Shown piece after piece: positions 26,529 through 36,710 of a DNA stretch of 49,632 nucleotides. The stretch is from positions 1 through 49,632 of the forward strand of contig ONFA01000042.1 in the NCBI GenBank assembly GCA_900316975.1. The letters are read 5' to 3'. The stretch's first letter is position 1, and each line of letters opens with the position of its first letter. Below the pieces are notes generated by a model. The model was not told where the DNA came from and did not search any database. It saw nothing but the letters and a program-made list of their open reading frames with translations. The translations under genes were made by a program, and so were the position numbers. The stretch is from an uncultured Prevotellaceae bacterium. Its GTDB lineage: Bacteria > Bacteroidota > Bacteroidia > Bacteroidales > Bacteroidaceae.

Positions 26529-26591
26529 CTATAAATGCCCACAAATCACGCCATTTCCCTTAAAAAAAATCTTCGAAATTCACTTTTGACC

Positions 26592-27926
26592 TCAAGACAT
26601 TGCGCCATCAGTATAATACTCGCTAGTCTCCCCGTCAGCGACAGCCTCCACCAAAGGGGCTTGTACCTCTTTCTTTTCCGCATAACGGCTCACACTCAGT
26701 ATCACTCCGATGTAGAAACTTGTGATGAGGATAGATGTTCCTCCCTTGCTGATGAGCGGCAACGTTTGGCCTGTCACAGGCACTAAGCCTACCGCCACAC
26801 TCATGTTGATAAATGCCTGAAGCACCATCATGATGCCAAAGCCCAACACCAGATAAGCAGGGAAGAAACTCGTACATCGCTGTGCAATTCGCCCCACTCG
26901 GATGAGCAACGCCAAATAGAGAAGCGCAACGAAAAGAGCACCACCAATGCCCAATTCCTCCACAATGATGGCATAAATGAAATCTGATTCCGCATGCTGC
27001 AAGAAGTCACGCTGAATTGAATTGCCAGGACCTAAGCCGATCACATCGGAATTGGCTATCGCAATAGAAGCATAGGTTGTCTGCGAATTCTCGTCGCTAA
27101 GCAGAATCTCTGTTTCACTCCTGCTTGCTTTCTTCTTGTCATCATTATCACCGAGATTAAACTTACGCATCACACGGTGTTTCACGGTCACCAAACGCTT
27201 CGTCATCGAAGTTTCATTGAGTACCTTCTCGGGGGTCACCACCGCTATCGTACCCACCAGAAATCCCATTGCCAGCAAGGTCAACAATCCCTTAAGCATC
27301 AAGTCGCGAGGTACATGTCCAATAAACATCATCACAATCACGACAAAGAAAAGCATCAATCCCGTTGACATATTGTCCATCATGATGAGTCCACAAACCA
27401 GCAACGTCGCACCGCCTACAATAGCAAAAGCCAGATAGCGCCGCCCCTTAATGGCACCCACCACCTTACGTTTGCGTCCACGTACCCATTCCTCCTTCTC
27501 CGTCTGCGTCTTGGCAAGCACCATGGCAGCAGTCATCAAGAGGGCAGCCTTCGCCAACTCTGAAGGCTGAAAGCGGATGCCAAGAAACTCCACCCAACGA
27601 TTGGTTTCATTCACCGTGCTACCTCCGCCAAAGACCGCCGTGTAGAACAACAGTAAAATGACGACAGGAAGCAGAACGAAAGGGAACAGCATGAACCATT
27701 TGCAAGGAATGCGATGTACCAAAAGGATGATGACCAATCCCAATAGCAGGAACCCCGCCTGACTGACCATCGGTCCCCAGTGATGTCCGCCCTCAAATGT
27801 CAAGCGGCTCGATGCACTATACACCTCAACCAAAGAAATCATGCAGAGGAAGAAGTATATCATCCACACTCCCTTATCGCCCTTGAAAAGGCTACCTGCG
27901 AACAATGCATTCACAAACTTTCCCAT
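26592..27926 (-). CDS. ftsW: Lipid II polymerase FtsW (SEDS family)
   Basis: 444 residues with about ten membrane segments. SEDS glycosyltransferase that polymerises lipid II at the septum together with FtsI. The family motifs include NETNRWVEFLGIRFQPSELAK, the large periplasmic loop after the central helices (AIANSDVIGLGPGNSIQRDFLQHAESDFIYAIIVEELG) and VPVTGQTLPLISKGGTSIL. It lies 15 nt after murD. Confidence 0.95.
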   Translation of the reverse strand: MGKFVNALFAGSLFKGDKGVWMIYFFLCMISLVEVYSASSRLTFEGGHHWGPMVSQAGFLLLGLVIILLVHRIPCKWFMLFPFVLLPVVILLLFYTAVFGGGSTVNETNRWVEFLGIRFQPSELAKAALLMTAAMVLAKTQTEKEEWVRGRKRKVVGAIKGRRYLAFAIVGGATLLVCGLIMMDNMSTGLMLFFVVIVMMFIGHVPRDLMLKGLLTLLAMGFLVGTIAVVTPEKVLNETSMTKRLVTVKHRVMRKFNLGDNDDKKKASRSETEILLSDENSQTTYASIAIANSDVIGLGPGNSIQRDFLQHAESDFIYAIIVEELGIGGALFVALLYLALLIRVGRIAQRCTSFFPAYLVLGFGIMMVLQAFINMSVAVGLVPVTGQTLPLISKGGTSILITSFYIGVILSVSRYAEKKEVQAPLVEAVADGETSEYYTDGAMS

Positions 27927-27941
27927 ATTTGAGTGTTTCTT

Positions 27942-29273
27942 TTACAGGTTCTTCACACACTCCTTGAACTGCTCACCTCGGTCCTCCATGTTCTTGAACA
28001 AATCGAAACTTGCGCAACAAGGACTGAGCAACACTGTGCTTCCAGGTTTTGCCATCTTAAAGCACTCATCCACACAATCCTTCATACTCCTCACATCGGC
28101 AATCGGAATGCCAAAACTGTCAAATGCCGCATGCAGTTTCGAGTTGTCAACACCGAGGAAGACAAGTCCAATGCACTTCTCACGAACCAAGTCAAAAATC
28201 TCCGAATAATCGTTTCCCTTATCTTTACCACCAAGAATGAGAACAACAGGCGTCCGCATGCTGTCAAGTGCATACCAACAGGCATTGACATTGGTGGCTT
28301 TCGAATCATTGATGAACTCTACTCCACGCACTCTGCCCGCCTTCTCCAAGCGATGCTCTACGCCCTCAAAGGTTTTCAGTCCCTCACGAATCTGATCATT
28401 GCTCACACCTGCCAAATCAGCAGTGATACCTGCAGCGAGCGAGTTGTAAAGATTATGTTTCCCGCGCAACGCCAATTCTTCCTGCTCCATGTTGAAAGGT
28501 GTAGGTCCCTCTATCACATATTCATCTTGATCCACATAACCAATCACACTGTTGCTCTTGAACTCGCTGAACGGACAAAGTCTTGCCTTGATGTTGTATT
28601 TCTTCAGTTCGGCAGCCACAATCGGGTCGTCATTCCAGAAAACGAATGCATCTTTCGGTGTCTGATTCTGAATGATACGCATCTTTGCATCCACGTAATT
28701 CTGCATCTTGAAATCGTAACGATCCAGATGGTCTGGTGTGATATTCATCAGCACGGCAATATCCGCCTTGAAATCATACATGTTGTCCAGCTGGAAACTG
28801 CTCAGCTCAATCACATAGTAATCATGCTGTTCCTCTGCCACTTGCAGTGCAAGGCTTTTACCGATATTGCCTGCTAACCCCACATTATAGCCCGCATGCT
28901 TCAAGATATGGTAGATGAGCGAGGTTGTGGTTGTCTTGCCGTTACTACCTGTAATGCATATCATCTTGGCATCAGTGTATCTGCCCGCAAACTCAATCTC
29001 GGAGATAATAGGGATATTTTTTTCCTTAATCTTCAAAATCATTGGCGCATTCTCAGGGATGCCTGGGCTTTTAATGATTTCGTCCGCATTAAGAATCAAC
29101 TCTTCCGTATGATGTCCTTCTTCCCAAACAATCTCATGATTATTTAGCAGTTCCTTATATTTATCTTTGATGGTTGACATATCGCTGACGAACACGTCAA
29201 AACCTTCCTTTTTTGCCAGCACAGCAGCACCTGCACCGCTTTCTGCCGCTCCTAATACAACGATTCTTTTCAT
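27942..29273 (-). CDS. murD: UDP-N-acetylmuramoylalanine--D-glutamate ligase
   Basis: 443 residues. Adds D-Glu to UDP-MurNAc-L-Ala. The N-terminal VLGAAESGAGAAVLAKKEGFDVFVSD, the P-loop CITGSNGKTTTTSLIYHIL, the central NITPDHLDRY and C-terminal NDSKATNVNACWYAL and LILGGKDKG motifs match MurD. It is followed by ftsW and preceded by a 46-nt gap that contains AAACCCTAAACT-type repeats. Confidence 0.96.
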   Translation of the reverse strand: MKRIVVLGAAESGAGAAVLAKKEGFDVFVSDMSTIKDKYKELLNNHEIVWEEGHHTEELILNADEIIKSPGIPENAPMILKIKEKNIPIISEIEFAGRYTDAKMICITGSNGKTTTTSLIYHILKHAGYNVGLAGNIGKSLALQVAEEQHDYYVIELSSFQLDNMYDFKADIAVLMNITPDHLDRYDFKMQNYVDAKMRIIQNQTPKDAFVFWNDDPIVAAELKKYNIKARLCPFSEFKSNSVIGYVDQDEYVIEGPTPFNMEQEELALRGKHNLYNSLAAGITADLAGVSNDQIREGLKTFEGVEHRLEKAGRVRGVEFINDSKATNVNACWYALDSMRTPVVLILGGKDKGNDYSEIFDLVREKCIGLVFLGVDNSKLHAAFDSFGIPIADVRSMKDCVDECFKMAKPGSTVLLSPCCASFDLFKNMEDRGEQFKECVKNL

Positions 29274-29319
29274 CTTATTTATGGTTTTTATCTCTGAACT
29301 CCAAACCCTAAACTCTAAA

Positions 29320-30579
29320 CTATCTAATCTTCAACGTAATGATAGTGATGGCTGCAAGCAGGATTGTAACAATCCAGAATCTTGTCGTAATCATCGATTC
29401 AAACAACAAACCATGCGGCCGCTTGATAAGGTATTTTACTCCATCCTCCATACGATGGCGATAGTGATCATGGAACGGAGCCCGTTTAAACACTCTCCAC
29501 TTTTCTCCCCGCGCATTACCCTTCTTGGCATATGCCACCTGAAGCATGACCGAAACACTCTCCATCAAGAAGATGCCACACATGATGGGCAACAGCAATT
29601 CCTTATGAATGATAATTGCTGTAACTGCTATCACACCACCAATGGCAAGGCTACCCGTATCACCCATGAATACTTTTGCCGGATAGGCATTGTACCAGAG
29701 GAAACCGACCAGCGCACCCACAAAGGCACAAAGAAACACCAGCACCTCCTCCGTTCCTGGTATATACATAACATTCAAGTAACTGGCAAACTGAACATGA
29801 CCACTCACGTATGCCAAGATACCCAATGTCACACCGATAATAGCAGAGTTTCCTGCACACATACCATCCATTCCGTCATTCAGATTCGCACCATTGCTGA
29901 CGGCAGCGATAACGAAAGTGGTGACCAACACAAACAGAATCCATCCGCATGCACGCTTGACCTTACCGTCTTGAATGAATCCAAACACTTCATAATAGTC
30001 GATGTTGTTGCTCTTCACGAAAGGCACAGTCGTCACTGTACTTTTTCTCGACTCACTCATGTGATAGACTTCCACCTTGTCACCAATCTCACGCTCCACG
30101 TTCTCACGCACCACGGCGTCAGGGCTGAGCCACAAAGTCAAACCCACACAAACACCAAAAAGCAACTGGGACAGCATTTTCAAGCGAGGCGAAAGACCAT
30201 CCTTGTTGCCATCGAGTTTTATCTTATCGTCTATAAAACCAATGAGGCCGAAGAATGCGATGGTGGCAATCAGCAAAACCATGTACACATTGCTCAGTTT
30301 GCCCAACAGCAAGGCTGGCACAAGAACTGCAGCCAAGATGACAACACCACCCATTGAAGGAACACCCTTCTTCTGCACGCCATAAGGGTCGATGGAAGCA
30401 TCACGAGCCTCTTCTATGTGCTTCTTTCGGCGCATATACTTAATGAAATACTCACCTGCCACCATTGATATAATCAACGAAAGAATCAATGATGTCAAAG
30501 CCCTGAAAGACACGTAACTGAACATTCCCGCTCCGGGAATGTCAAGTCCATCCAAATATTTAAATAAGTCGTATAACAT
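29320..30579 (-). CDS. mraY: Phospho-N-acetylmuramoyl-pentapeptide transferase
   Basis: 419 residues, about ten TM helices. Makes lipid I from UDP-MurNAc-pentapeptide and undecaprenyl phosphate. The motifs KKGVPSMGGVVIL, FIDDKIKLDGNKDGLSPRLK, NLNDGMDGMCAGNSAI and GDTGSLAIGG are present. The cytoplasmic loop that usually reads HHH is FHDHYRHR here, with Asp in the middle; whether that is normal for the genus I cannot say. It is longer than E. coli MraY (360) owing to an extra loop around residues 180-210. Confidence 0.94.
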   Translation of the reverse strand: MLYDLFKYLDGLDIPGAGMFSYVSFRALTSLILSLIISMVAGEYFIKYMRRKKHIEEARDASIDPYGVQKKGVPSMGGVVILAAVLVPALLLGKLSNVYMVLLIATIAFFGLIGFIDDKIKLDGNKDGLSPRLKMLSQLLFGVCVGLTLWLSPDAVVRENVEREIGDKVEVYHMSESRKSTVTTVPFVKSNNIDYYEVFGFIQDGKVKRACGWILFVLVTTFVIAAVSNGANLNDGMDGMCAGNSAIIGVTLGILAYVSGHVQFASYLNVMYIPGTEEVLVFLCAFVGALVGFLWYNAYPAKVFMGDTGSLAIGGVIAVTAIIIHKELLLPIMCGIFLMESVSVMLQVAYAKKGNARGEKWRVFKRAPFHDHYRHRMEDGVKYLIKRPHGLLFESMITTRFWIVTILLAAITIITLKIR

Positions 30580-30629
30580 AATCTATTAAAGTAGCACTAA
30601 ACCCTAAACTCTGAGCATTAAACCCTAAA

Positions 30630-32084
30630 CTAAAAACATGCCCTCACCTCTTCTTTATCATCGAAATGGTGCTTCACCCCTTTCACGTCTTGATAGTCTT
30701 CATGCCCTTTACCTGCAATCAGAATCACATCGCCACTTTTCGCCATCATGCAGGCTGTCTTGATAGCCTGCCGACGGTCAACAATCGCAATCACCTTTTT
30801 CATTTGTTCTTCATCCAACCCTGCCAGCATATCGTTGATGATGTCCTGTGGTTCTTCAAATCGGGGATTATCGCTGGTAATGATGACACGGTCGCTCTGC
30901 TTCACAGCCTCACGAGCCATCAATGGGCGCTTACCCTTGTCACGATTACCACCCGCTCCACAAACGGTGATGACTTCACCTTTGCCATCCAACACGCCAT
31001 GAATGGCATTCAGCACATTCTCCAAAGCGTCTGGTGTATGGGCATAATCGACGATGGCTGTGTAACCAGAAGGGGAACGCAATGCCTCAAAACGTCCATT
31101 GACAGGTTTCATGGCACTCAACGCCACCAGCACTTCCTGCTCTTCCTTACCCAGCATGATGGCAGCACCATACACCGCCAGGAGGTTGCTGACATTGAAC
31201 TTGCCTATAAACTGCACACCCACCTCTTTCCCATTGATATTGAGATACATGCCCTCAAAGTGGCACTCAATAATCTTAGCCTTGAAGTCAGCAGGACTCT
31301 GCACGGAATAAGTCTTCACCTGCGCCTTCGTGTTCTGCACCATCACCATCCCATTCTTATCGTCCACATTCGTGATAGCAAAAGCCTCCTTGGGCAGACG
31401 GTCGAAGAAGAGTTTCTTTGCCTTGATATAGTTTTCAAAAGTCTTGTGATAGTCAAGATGGTCGCGTGTAATATTAGTAAACAACCCTCCTGCAAAGGTC
31501 AAACCTCCGATGCGGTTCTGCACGATACTATGGCTGCTCACTTCCATGAACACATATTCACATCCTGCCTCTACCATCTGCGCCAAGAGAGCATTGAGCG
31601 TGATAGGATCGGGAGTTGTATGCTCCGTTGGAATCGCCTCACCGTCAATATAGTTGCACACGGTGGAAAGCAATCCCACTTTATGTCCCATGTAGCGGAA
31701 CATCTCATACAACACTGTAGCAATGGTGGTTTTCCCATTCGTGCCCGTCACACCCACCAACTTCATCTTGCTCGTCGGATCACCATAGAACGTAGTTGCC
31801 ACTTGTCCCACCACCTGTTCGGTATTTTCCACCTTCACATAAGTCACCTTCTCGTCTGCATCCTCCGGAATCGTCTCGCAAAGAATGGCTACAGCACCCT
31901 TCTCCAAGGCTTTGCCAATGTAGTTATGTCCATCAGCCACTGTTCCCCTCACGGCGATGAAAAGATGTCCATCAGCCACTTGGCGAGAATCTATCTGCAC
32001 ACCACAAATGTCCCGCTCCATATCGCCCTTGACCTCAAGGACATCGAGCCTGCTTACGAGAGTCTTCAGTTTCATCATTTTCAA
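30630..32084 (-). CDS. murE: UDP-N-acetylmuramoyl-L-alanyl-D-glutamate--2,6-diaminopimelate ligase
   Basis: 484 residues. Adds meso-diaminopimelate to the stem peptide: the specificity motif DNPR (SDNPRFEEP) is the meso-DAP type rather than the Lys type. The P-loop is [18 protein letters not shown]. Other landmarks are [31 protein letters not shown] and GKGHEDYQ. Two in-frame Met codons (32084, 32078) are possible starts. Gaps on both sides (50 and about 97 nt) contain TTTAGGGTTTAG-type repeats. Confidence 0.96.
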   Translation of the reverse strand: MKMMKLKTLVSRLDVLEVKGDMERDICGVQIDSRQVADGHLFIAVRGTVADGHNYIGKALEKGAVAILCETIPEDADEKVTYVKVENTEQVVGQVATTFYGDPTSKMKLVGVTGTNGKTTIATVLYEMFRYMGHKVGLLSTVCNYIDGEAIPTEHTTPDPITLNALLAQMVEAGCEYVFMEVSSHSIVQNRIGGLTFAGGLFTNITRDHLDYHKTFENYIKAKKLFFDRLPKEAFAITNVDDKNGMVMVQNTKAQVKTYSVQSPADFKAKIIECHFEGMYLNINGKEVGVQFIGKFNVSNLLAVYGAAIMLGKEEQEVLVALSAMKPVNGRFEALRSPSGYTAIVDYAHTPDALENVLNAIHGVLDGKGEVITVCGAGGNRDKGKRPLMAREAVKQSDRVIITSDNPRFEEPQDIINDMLAGLDEEQMKKVIAIVDRRQAIKTACMMAKSGDVILIAGKGHEDYQDVKGVKHHFDDKEEVRACF

Positions 32085-32180
32085 TATTATTTAAAGTTTA
32101 GAGTTCAAGGTTTAGAGAGGAGTGACGCTTTGTCAGTAAACAAACACAGGGTCATTACCTTCGCCCTTTTCCTTCCATCA

Positions 32181-34385
32181 TTAATTCAGTTCCAAGGTTA
32201 CCGTCTGCCCCTTCACCACTTTACTGCCGCTCGACACACTCTGACCGACAACCTTTCCCCTTCCTCTCATCCGCACTTTCATTCCCCGATTGCTCAGCGC
32301 ACAAACAGCATCTTTCGCACCCATACCCAACACATTGGGAACAATGTTGTCACTCACCTTCACGGGCTGAAATTCAACACACTTGCTGCCTGCTGATGCC
32401 ATTCCCCATTCATAACCTTTACCGCCTTCTGACTTCAATCCCAATTCATGCAACACATATTGAGCCGCAACAACATTTCCATTTTTCACATCAGGCACAT
32501 GAACTGCTGTCGAATCTTTCGCCAAGTTGATGTCTGTCGTCACATTCTTCGAATAGATGCGCTGTGCTATTTTCGAGAACACAGGACCTGCCTGACCACC
32601 ACCACTCGCCACATAATAAGCATGGCGAATTGCCACGATACAGGTATATTTCGGGTCTTCCGACGGATAGAAACCACAGAAACTGACCAAGTGCTCGTTG
32701 TGTCCAGCCTTATAGCCACCACCCGTTGCCACCTGTGCAGTACCAGTCTTTCCGCTCACATGGAAGTAGGGGTTACCCGCCCTCTTTCCAAGCCCATCCT
32801 TGTCGTTCACCACCCGATAAAGGATTCCTCTGATATCATCAAGCGCAGACTGCTTGCAAATATGCGGACGAATAACTTCCACGGGGAACTCTTCCACCAT
32901 CTCGCCATTTTTCGAGATGCCCTTGGCAAAGCGCGGGCGCACCATCTTGCCGTTGTTGGCAATGGCATTGTAGAACGTAACGGTGCTGATGGGCGGAATC
33001 TGTGTTTCGTAGCCGATAGACATCCATGCCAAAGCGGTAGCCGACCAGTTGTCCGACATTCTATACCCACCCTTACTGTCTTTATGAGGCATACGAATAT
33101 TGGGGTTGGCAGCACCATCGAAAGGTAAGCCCAGCGGAGTGCCGATGCCCACGCGGCGCAGCCCCTCCACAAACTTGTCGGGCTGATTGTGATAGTACTT
33201 GTCGATGAGCTTGCTCACACCCACGTTGCTCGACACCATCAACACGTGCGGCACATCAATGGTTCCATATCCACCTCTGTGCCAGTTGTGATCTTTCATC
33301 ATCGCCCCATACATGTTGCAGATACCGCCTCCTGTTTCCACATAGTCGGTTGTTTTAATGTATCCATCGTCCAAAGCCACGAGGATAGAAGCGGTCTTAA
33401 ACGTGGAGCCTGGCTCCATCAAGGCTGCCAACGCATAGTTTCTCGCCTCATAATATTCACCGTCATCATAGCGCATCAAATTTACAATCGCCTTCACATC
33501 ACCTGTCTTCACCTCCATCAGCACCACCACACCCATCGAGGCATCCAGTTCGTGAAGTTTCTCACGGAGCGCACTCTCGCAAATGTCCTGCATGCTCACA
33601 TCAATGGTGCTCACAAGATCGTAACCATCCACTGGTTCCTTATCCACAATGGAAAGATATTTCGACAACACCTTCTTGTTATGCACCTTTCCTGGCTCAC
33701 CACGCAACAACGAATCGTAAGCCAGTTCCAGACCAGAACGTGCCGAATCCTTGGCACCAAACATCTCACCCAACGTGCGTCGAGCCAGCGAGCCAAAGGG
33801 CTTGTTGCGGTTGTTGCGTTCCTCTGCCACCATACCGCTCCTGTTGCGGTTCTTCAGACTAAAGACCGGCAGCTTTGCCAATTGATGATATTGGATAAAG
33901 TTCAACACTGTATGCGGACACACCTCCCAGTAGCGTTTACGGTTTTGCAAACCTTCCACCATATGTGACTTATACTCATCAGCCGTATATTTAGGGCAGA
34001 TATTTTCCAGACCTCGACAGATGGAATCCATATTCGCCATCCACATCGAATCCTTTTCCGCCAATTGCTTCGGGTCATAGATCTTCTGCTTCTTGCCCGA
34101 CCCTATCGAATCATACCACCATTCAACCCCCGCCAAGAAATCAACATACACCTTATAATCAGGGAGGCTACTTGCCATCAACTGCCCATCGGCACTCAAA
34201 ATGTTGCCGCGATTCGGTTTCAGAAGCATCGTGTCACTCACACTGACAGCCCCCACCTTCTTCCACTTCCTATTCTCCACCGTTGCGGTCAAAACAGCCT
34301 GGACGATAATAGCAATCATCATCAACGCCGCAATCACCACAATGACTGTAATGCGTGTATTGATATATTTCTTGTCAAATTTCAT
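32181..34385 (-). CDS. ftsI: Septal penicillin-binding protein (FtsI/PBP3) with PASTA domain
   Basis: 734 residues. Septal peptidoglycan transpeptidase. A TM helix near residues 12-34 precedes a pedestal domain (LKPNRGNILSADGQLMASS). The transpeptidase domain has the SxxK motif (MEPGSTFKTAS), the SxN motif (VSSNVG) and the KTG motif (SGKTGTAQ). The last 60 residues form a PASTA module (VPNVLGMGAKDAVCALSNRGMKV...KGQTVTLELN). The start overlaps the ftsL stop by 4 nt. It works with FtsW. Confidence 0.95.
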   Translation of the reverse strand: MKFDKKYINTRITVIVVIAALMMIAIIVQAVLTATVENRKWKKVGAVSVSDTMLLKPNRGNILSADGQLMASSLPDYKVYVDFLAGVEWWYDSIGSGKKQKIYDPKQLAEKDSMWMANMDSICRGLENICPKYTADEYKSHMVEGLQNRKRYWEVCPHTVLNFIQYHQLAKLPVFSLKNRNRSGMVAEERNNRNKPFGSLARRTLGEMFGAKDSARSGLELAYDSLLRGEPGKVHNKKVLSKYLSIVDKEPVDGYDLVSTIDVSMQDICESALREKLHELDASMGVVVLMEVKTGDVKAIVNLMRYDDGEYYEARNYALAALMEPGSTFKTASILVALDDGYIKTTDYVETGGGICNMYGAMMKDHNWHRGGYGTIDVPHVLMVSSNVGVSKLIDKYYHNQPDKFVEGLRRVGIGTPLGLPFDGAANPNIRMPHKDSKGGYRMSDNWSATALAWMSIGYETQIPPISTVTFYNAIANNGKMVRPRFAKGISKNGEMVEEFPVEVIRPHICKQSALDDIRGILYRVVNDKDGLGKRAGNPYFHVSGKTGTAQVATGGGYKAGHNEHLVSFCGFYPSEDPKYTCIVAIRHAYYVASGGGQAGPVFSKIAQRIYSKNVTTDINLAKDSTAVHVPDVKNGNVVAAQYVLHELGLKSEGGKGYEWGMASAGSKCVEFQPVKVSDNIVPNVLGMGAKDAVCALSNRGMKVRMRGRGKVVGQSVSSGSKVVKGQTVTLELN

Positions 34386-35086
34386 CGTTCGTCTGTTTTT
34401 TCTGTTTTCTGACTCTCTTGCGTCTCACTTGCCTGCTTGTTCACCTCCTGTTCATCGCTGCCGTGCTTCTGTTTTTCCGACTTTTCCATATTCTCCATCC
34501 CTGTTGTTTCCATCTTCTTCTGTTCATCCTTTGAGTCTTCATTCTCTTGCACCGCCAACTCCTGTGAATCCACCAACACCTCTTCAAAATCATTCTCTTC
34601 CATCTGAGTGTCCCCACCATGATTCTTAATCAAAAAAGGAGGCGTGATGGAATTGTGAAGCAAACTGTCTGGCGTTCCGCGAAGGCTCTTCTCCACGTTC
34701 GACTGTCGCGTCAAATTCATCAGTTCGCTTGACTGGGTCAGCACATTGTATTTCACCTCTTGCAAGCGTCCCCGCAGACTATCAATAAGAATTGTATCCT
34801 GCTGACTATCATAACGGTTACCCGTATAAAGAATCATCAGCAGTACACAAAACATCACGAACATGATCTGCTTGACCATAAATTTGCTCATCAAAAAATC
34901 GCCGCCAAGGATTGATTTAACCGATAACTCACCGATATCATCTCCATCCTCATCGGTAAACTTCCGAATCGCCTCGATTGCTTCCTGTTCCTCTGTTTTC
35001 AGTTCATCGCCAGCCCCTAAATCATCTGGAGGAGTTATCTTCAACTCTTCCAACCCAATTTTCTGTTTTTCTTCTTTACTCGACAT
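34382..35086 (-). CDS. ftsL: FtsL-like cell division protein
   Basis: 234 residues. Assigned mainly from position between rsmH and ftsI and from topology. A long acidic cytoplasmic N-terminus (about 80 residues) is followed by one TM helix (MFVMFCVLLMILY) and a short helical, possibly coiled-coil periplasmic stretch (DSLRGRLQEVKYNVLTQSSELMNLTRQSNVEKSL). Then comes a long Glu/Lys/Gln-rich low-complexity tail. Much longer than E. coli FtsL (121). Overlaps ftsI by 4 nt, suggesting coupled translation. Confidence 0.85.
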   Translation of the reverse strand: MSSKEEKQKIGLEELKITPPDDLGAGDELKTEEQEAIEAIRKFTDEDGDDIGELSVKSILGGDFLMSKFMVKQIMFVMFCVLLMILYTGNRYDSQQDTILIDSLRGRLQEVKYNVLTQSSELMNLTRQSNVEKSLRGTPDSLLHNSITPPFLIKNHGGDTQMEENDFEEVLVDSQELAVQENEDSKDEQKKMETTGMENMEKSEKQKHGSDEQEVNKQASETQESQKTEKTDER

Positions 35087-35196
35087 AGAATCGTTGGGGC
35101 TTCTTCTAAAAAACTTTCCTTTAATTAAATAAATAATGTGTAACTCACTTTATCGCCTTTCTTGGGCGTGGATATCCTCTGTAATGATATTGAAAT

Positions 35197-36126
35197 TCAG
35201 ATTTTTTCAGCAATTCTTAGTTTGGCACTTCTGCTCCGCGGGTTTCTCGTCATCTCTTCATCGCTCGGAACGATAACCTGACGGTTCACTAAACGATACG
35301 GAGTGTTCACCCTACCAAAGAAGTCCTTGTCTTCCTCTCCCTCCGCATTGCCAGTCTTCATCACATTCTTCACGATGCGGTCTTCCAACGAATGGTACGT
35401 GATCACCACCAATCTTCCCCCGGGCTTCAGCATCTCCGTTGCACCTTTCAACATGTCACGCAAAGCGTCCATCTCATGATTCACCTCTATCCTCAACGCC
35501 TGGAACACCTTCGCCAGTTCTTTCTTTTCCCTTTCATTGCGGAAGAATGGTTTGACAATATCCAAGAAATCACCTATTGTCTCCACTTTCTTCGTTTGCC
35601 TTGACTTCACAATTGCGGAGGCTATCTTTCGGCTCTGCTTCAGTTCTCCATACAAGTAAAGAACATCCGCCAATTGCTTCTCATCGTATGTGTTAACCAC
35701 GTCTGCCGCTGTTTTGCCTGCACGTTGATTCATCCGCATGTCGAGTTTCCCTTCAAAACGGAAAGAAAAACCTCGTTCGCTGTCGTCAAAGTGGTGGGAA
35801 CTCACTCCCAAGTCAGCCAGCAGTCCATCAATTTGTTCCACTCCATGATATTTGAGGAAATTTTTCAGAAAACGGAAATTGCTTCTCACAAACGTAAACC
35901 TCTCCTCATCAAACCCGTCCGCATTCTTCTCCGCATCCGCATCCTGATCAAAACTGTACAGATGTCCGTTGACATCCAACCTCGACAGGATTTCCCTGCT
36001 ATGTCCTCCACCGCCAAATGTCACATCCACAAAAATGCCTCCCGAACCGATGTTCAGTCCATCCACACTCTCCTTCAGCAACACTGGCACGTGATATGTC
36101 ATCTCTTGTTCAGCCATCCTCTCCAA
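35197..36126 (-). CDS. rsmH: 16S rRNA (cytosine(1402)-N(4))-methyltransferase
   Basis: 309 residues (formerly MraW). N4-methylates C1402 of 16S rRNA using SAM. The motifs YHVPVLLKESVDGL, VDVTFGGGGHSREIL, GLLADLGVSSHHFDDSERGFSFR, LDMRMN and VITYHSLEDRIVKN are diagnostic. The codon at 36117 (MAEQEMTYH) is an equally likely start. It lies about 30 nt downstream of mraZ. A 110-bp gap to ftsL shows no clear promoter. Confidence 0.96.
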   Translation of the reverse strand: MERMAEQEMTYHVPVLLKESVDGLNIGSGGIFVDVTFGGGGHSREILSRLDVNGHLYSFDQDADAEKNADGFDEERFTFVRSNFRFLKNFLKYHGVEQIDGLLADLGVSSHHFDDSERGFSFRFEGKLDMRMNQRAGKTAADVVNTYDEKQLADVLYLYGELKQSRKIASAIVKSRQTKKVETIGDFLDIVKPFFRNEREKKELAKVFQALRIEVNHEMDALRDMLKGATEMLKPGGRLVVITYHSLEDRIVKNVMKTGNAEGEEDKDFFGRVNTPYRLVNRQVIVPSDEEMTRNPRSRSAKLRIAEKI

Positions 36127-36151
36127 GTTTCAATTTTCAATGGTCAATCTC

Positions 36152-36610
36152 TCAACTGTCAAGTCCTCCAAACGCTGCTTCCATCTCATCACCGAGGTCT
36201 GCACTATCATCCATCAACTCATCCAACGCTTGCTTACTCCAAATTTCAATTCTGTCCACCATCGCCAAGAAACGCACATCTGCCTCAATCCCTGCATATT
36301 GCAGTTTCCTCTTCGAAATCAGCAATCGTCCGTTGCCATCCAGTTCAATCGGTTCCGCATCAGCCTCAAACTTCCTCAACATCATCTGTTGCTTGCTGTT
36401 CCACTGGTTTACCTGTCCACGCAACGCATCCAGTTGTTCATTCCACACAGATTCAGGATAGAGCACCAGACATTTCTGGAACACGTCGTTACGAAGCACA
36501 AGGCTCTTTTCGCCCTCCGCTTCGAGCACCTTTCTAAACGGTGCGGGCAAGAAAACCCTACCCTTCGCATCCGTCTTGGCTCCGTAGTCACCGATGAATC
36601 TGTTTGTCAT
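36152..36610 (-). CDS. mraZ: Transcriptional regulator MraZ
   Basis: 152 residues from ATG 36610 (MTNRFIGDYGAKTDAKGRVFLPAPFR); the frame is open to 36709, but that would start upstream of the -7 box. It has two SpoVT/AbrB-like domains, each with a DxKGR- or DGNGR-type motif (TDAKGRVFLPAPFRK and LDGNGRLLISKRKL). MraZ forms ring oligomers that bind repeated boxes upstream of its own gene and control the dcw cluster. Such boxes are visible at 36692-36707. Confidence 0.95.
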   Translation of the reverse strand: MTNRFIGDYGAKTDAKGRVFLPAPFRKVLEAEGEKSLVLRNDVFQKCLVLYPESVWNEQLDALRGQVNQWNSKQQMMLRKFEADAEPIELDGNGRLLISKRKLQYAGIEADVRFLAMVDRIEIWSKQALDELMDDSADLGDEMEAAFGGLDS

Positions 36611-36674
36611 TTCTCTTTCAAATTTGTTAGCGCTGATTTTCAGTCGTTTTTGACCACACGCATTAAATAATGTG

Positions 36675-36707
36675 CAAATATAAGTATTATTCCCCACAAT
36701 TCCCCAC
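36675..36707 (-). promoter_or_regulatory. mraZ promoter with MraZ-box-like repeats
   Basis: On the minus strand, -7 box TATATTTG (36682-36675). Upstream are two GTGGGG units (36707-36702 and 36697-36692) with a 10-bp period, and a degenerate third (GTGTAA) another 10 bp upstream. In other bacteria MraZ binds TGGG-type repeats at 10-bp spacing. The units cover the -33 position, as suits autorepression. Confidence 0.6.
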
Positions 36708-36710
36708 ACT

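Noticed and set aside
30666..32396. 576-codon plus-strand open frame antisense to murE and ftsI
   Set aside because: It is a shadow of real genes: His/Cys-rich composition, no start signals, no family resemblance. The same holds for the long frames at 17976-19193 (minus), 3147-4004 (plus) and 10252-11292 (plus).
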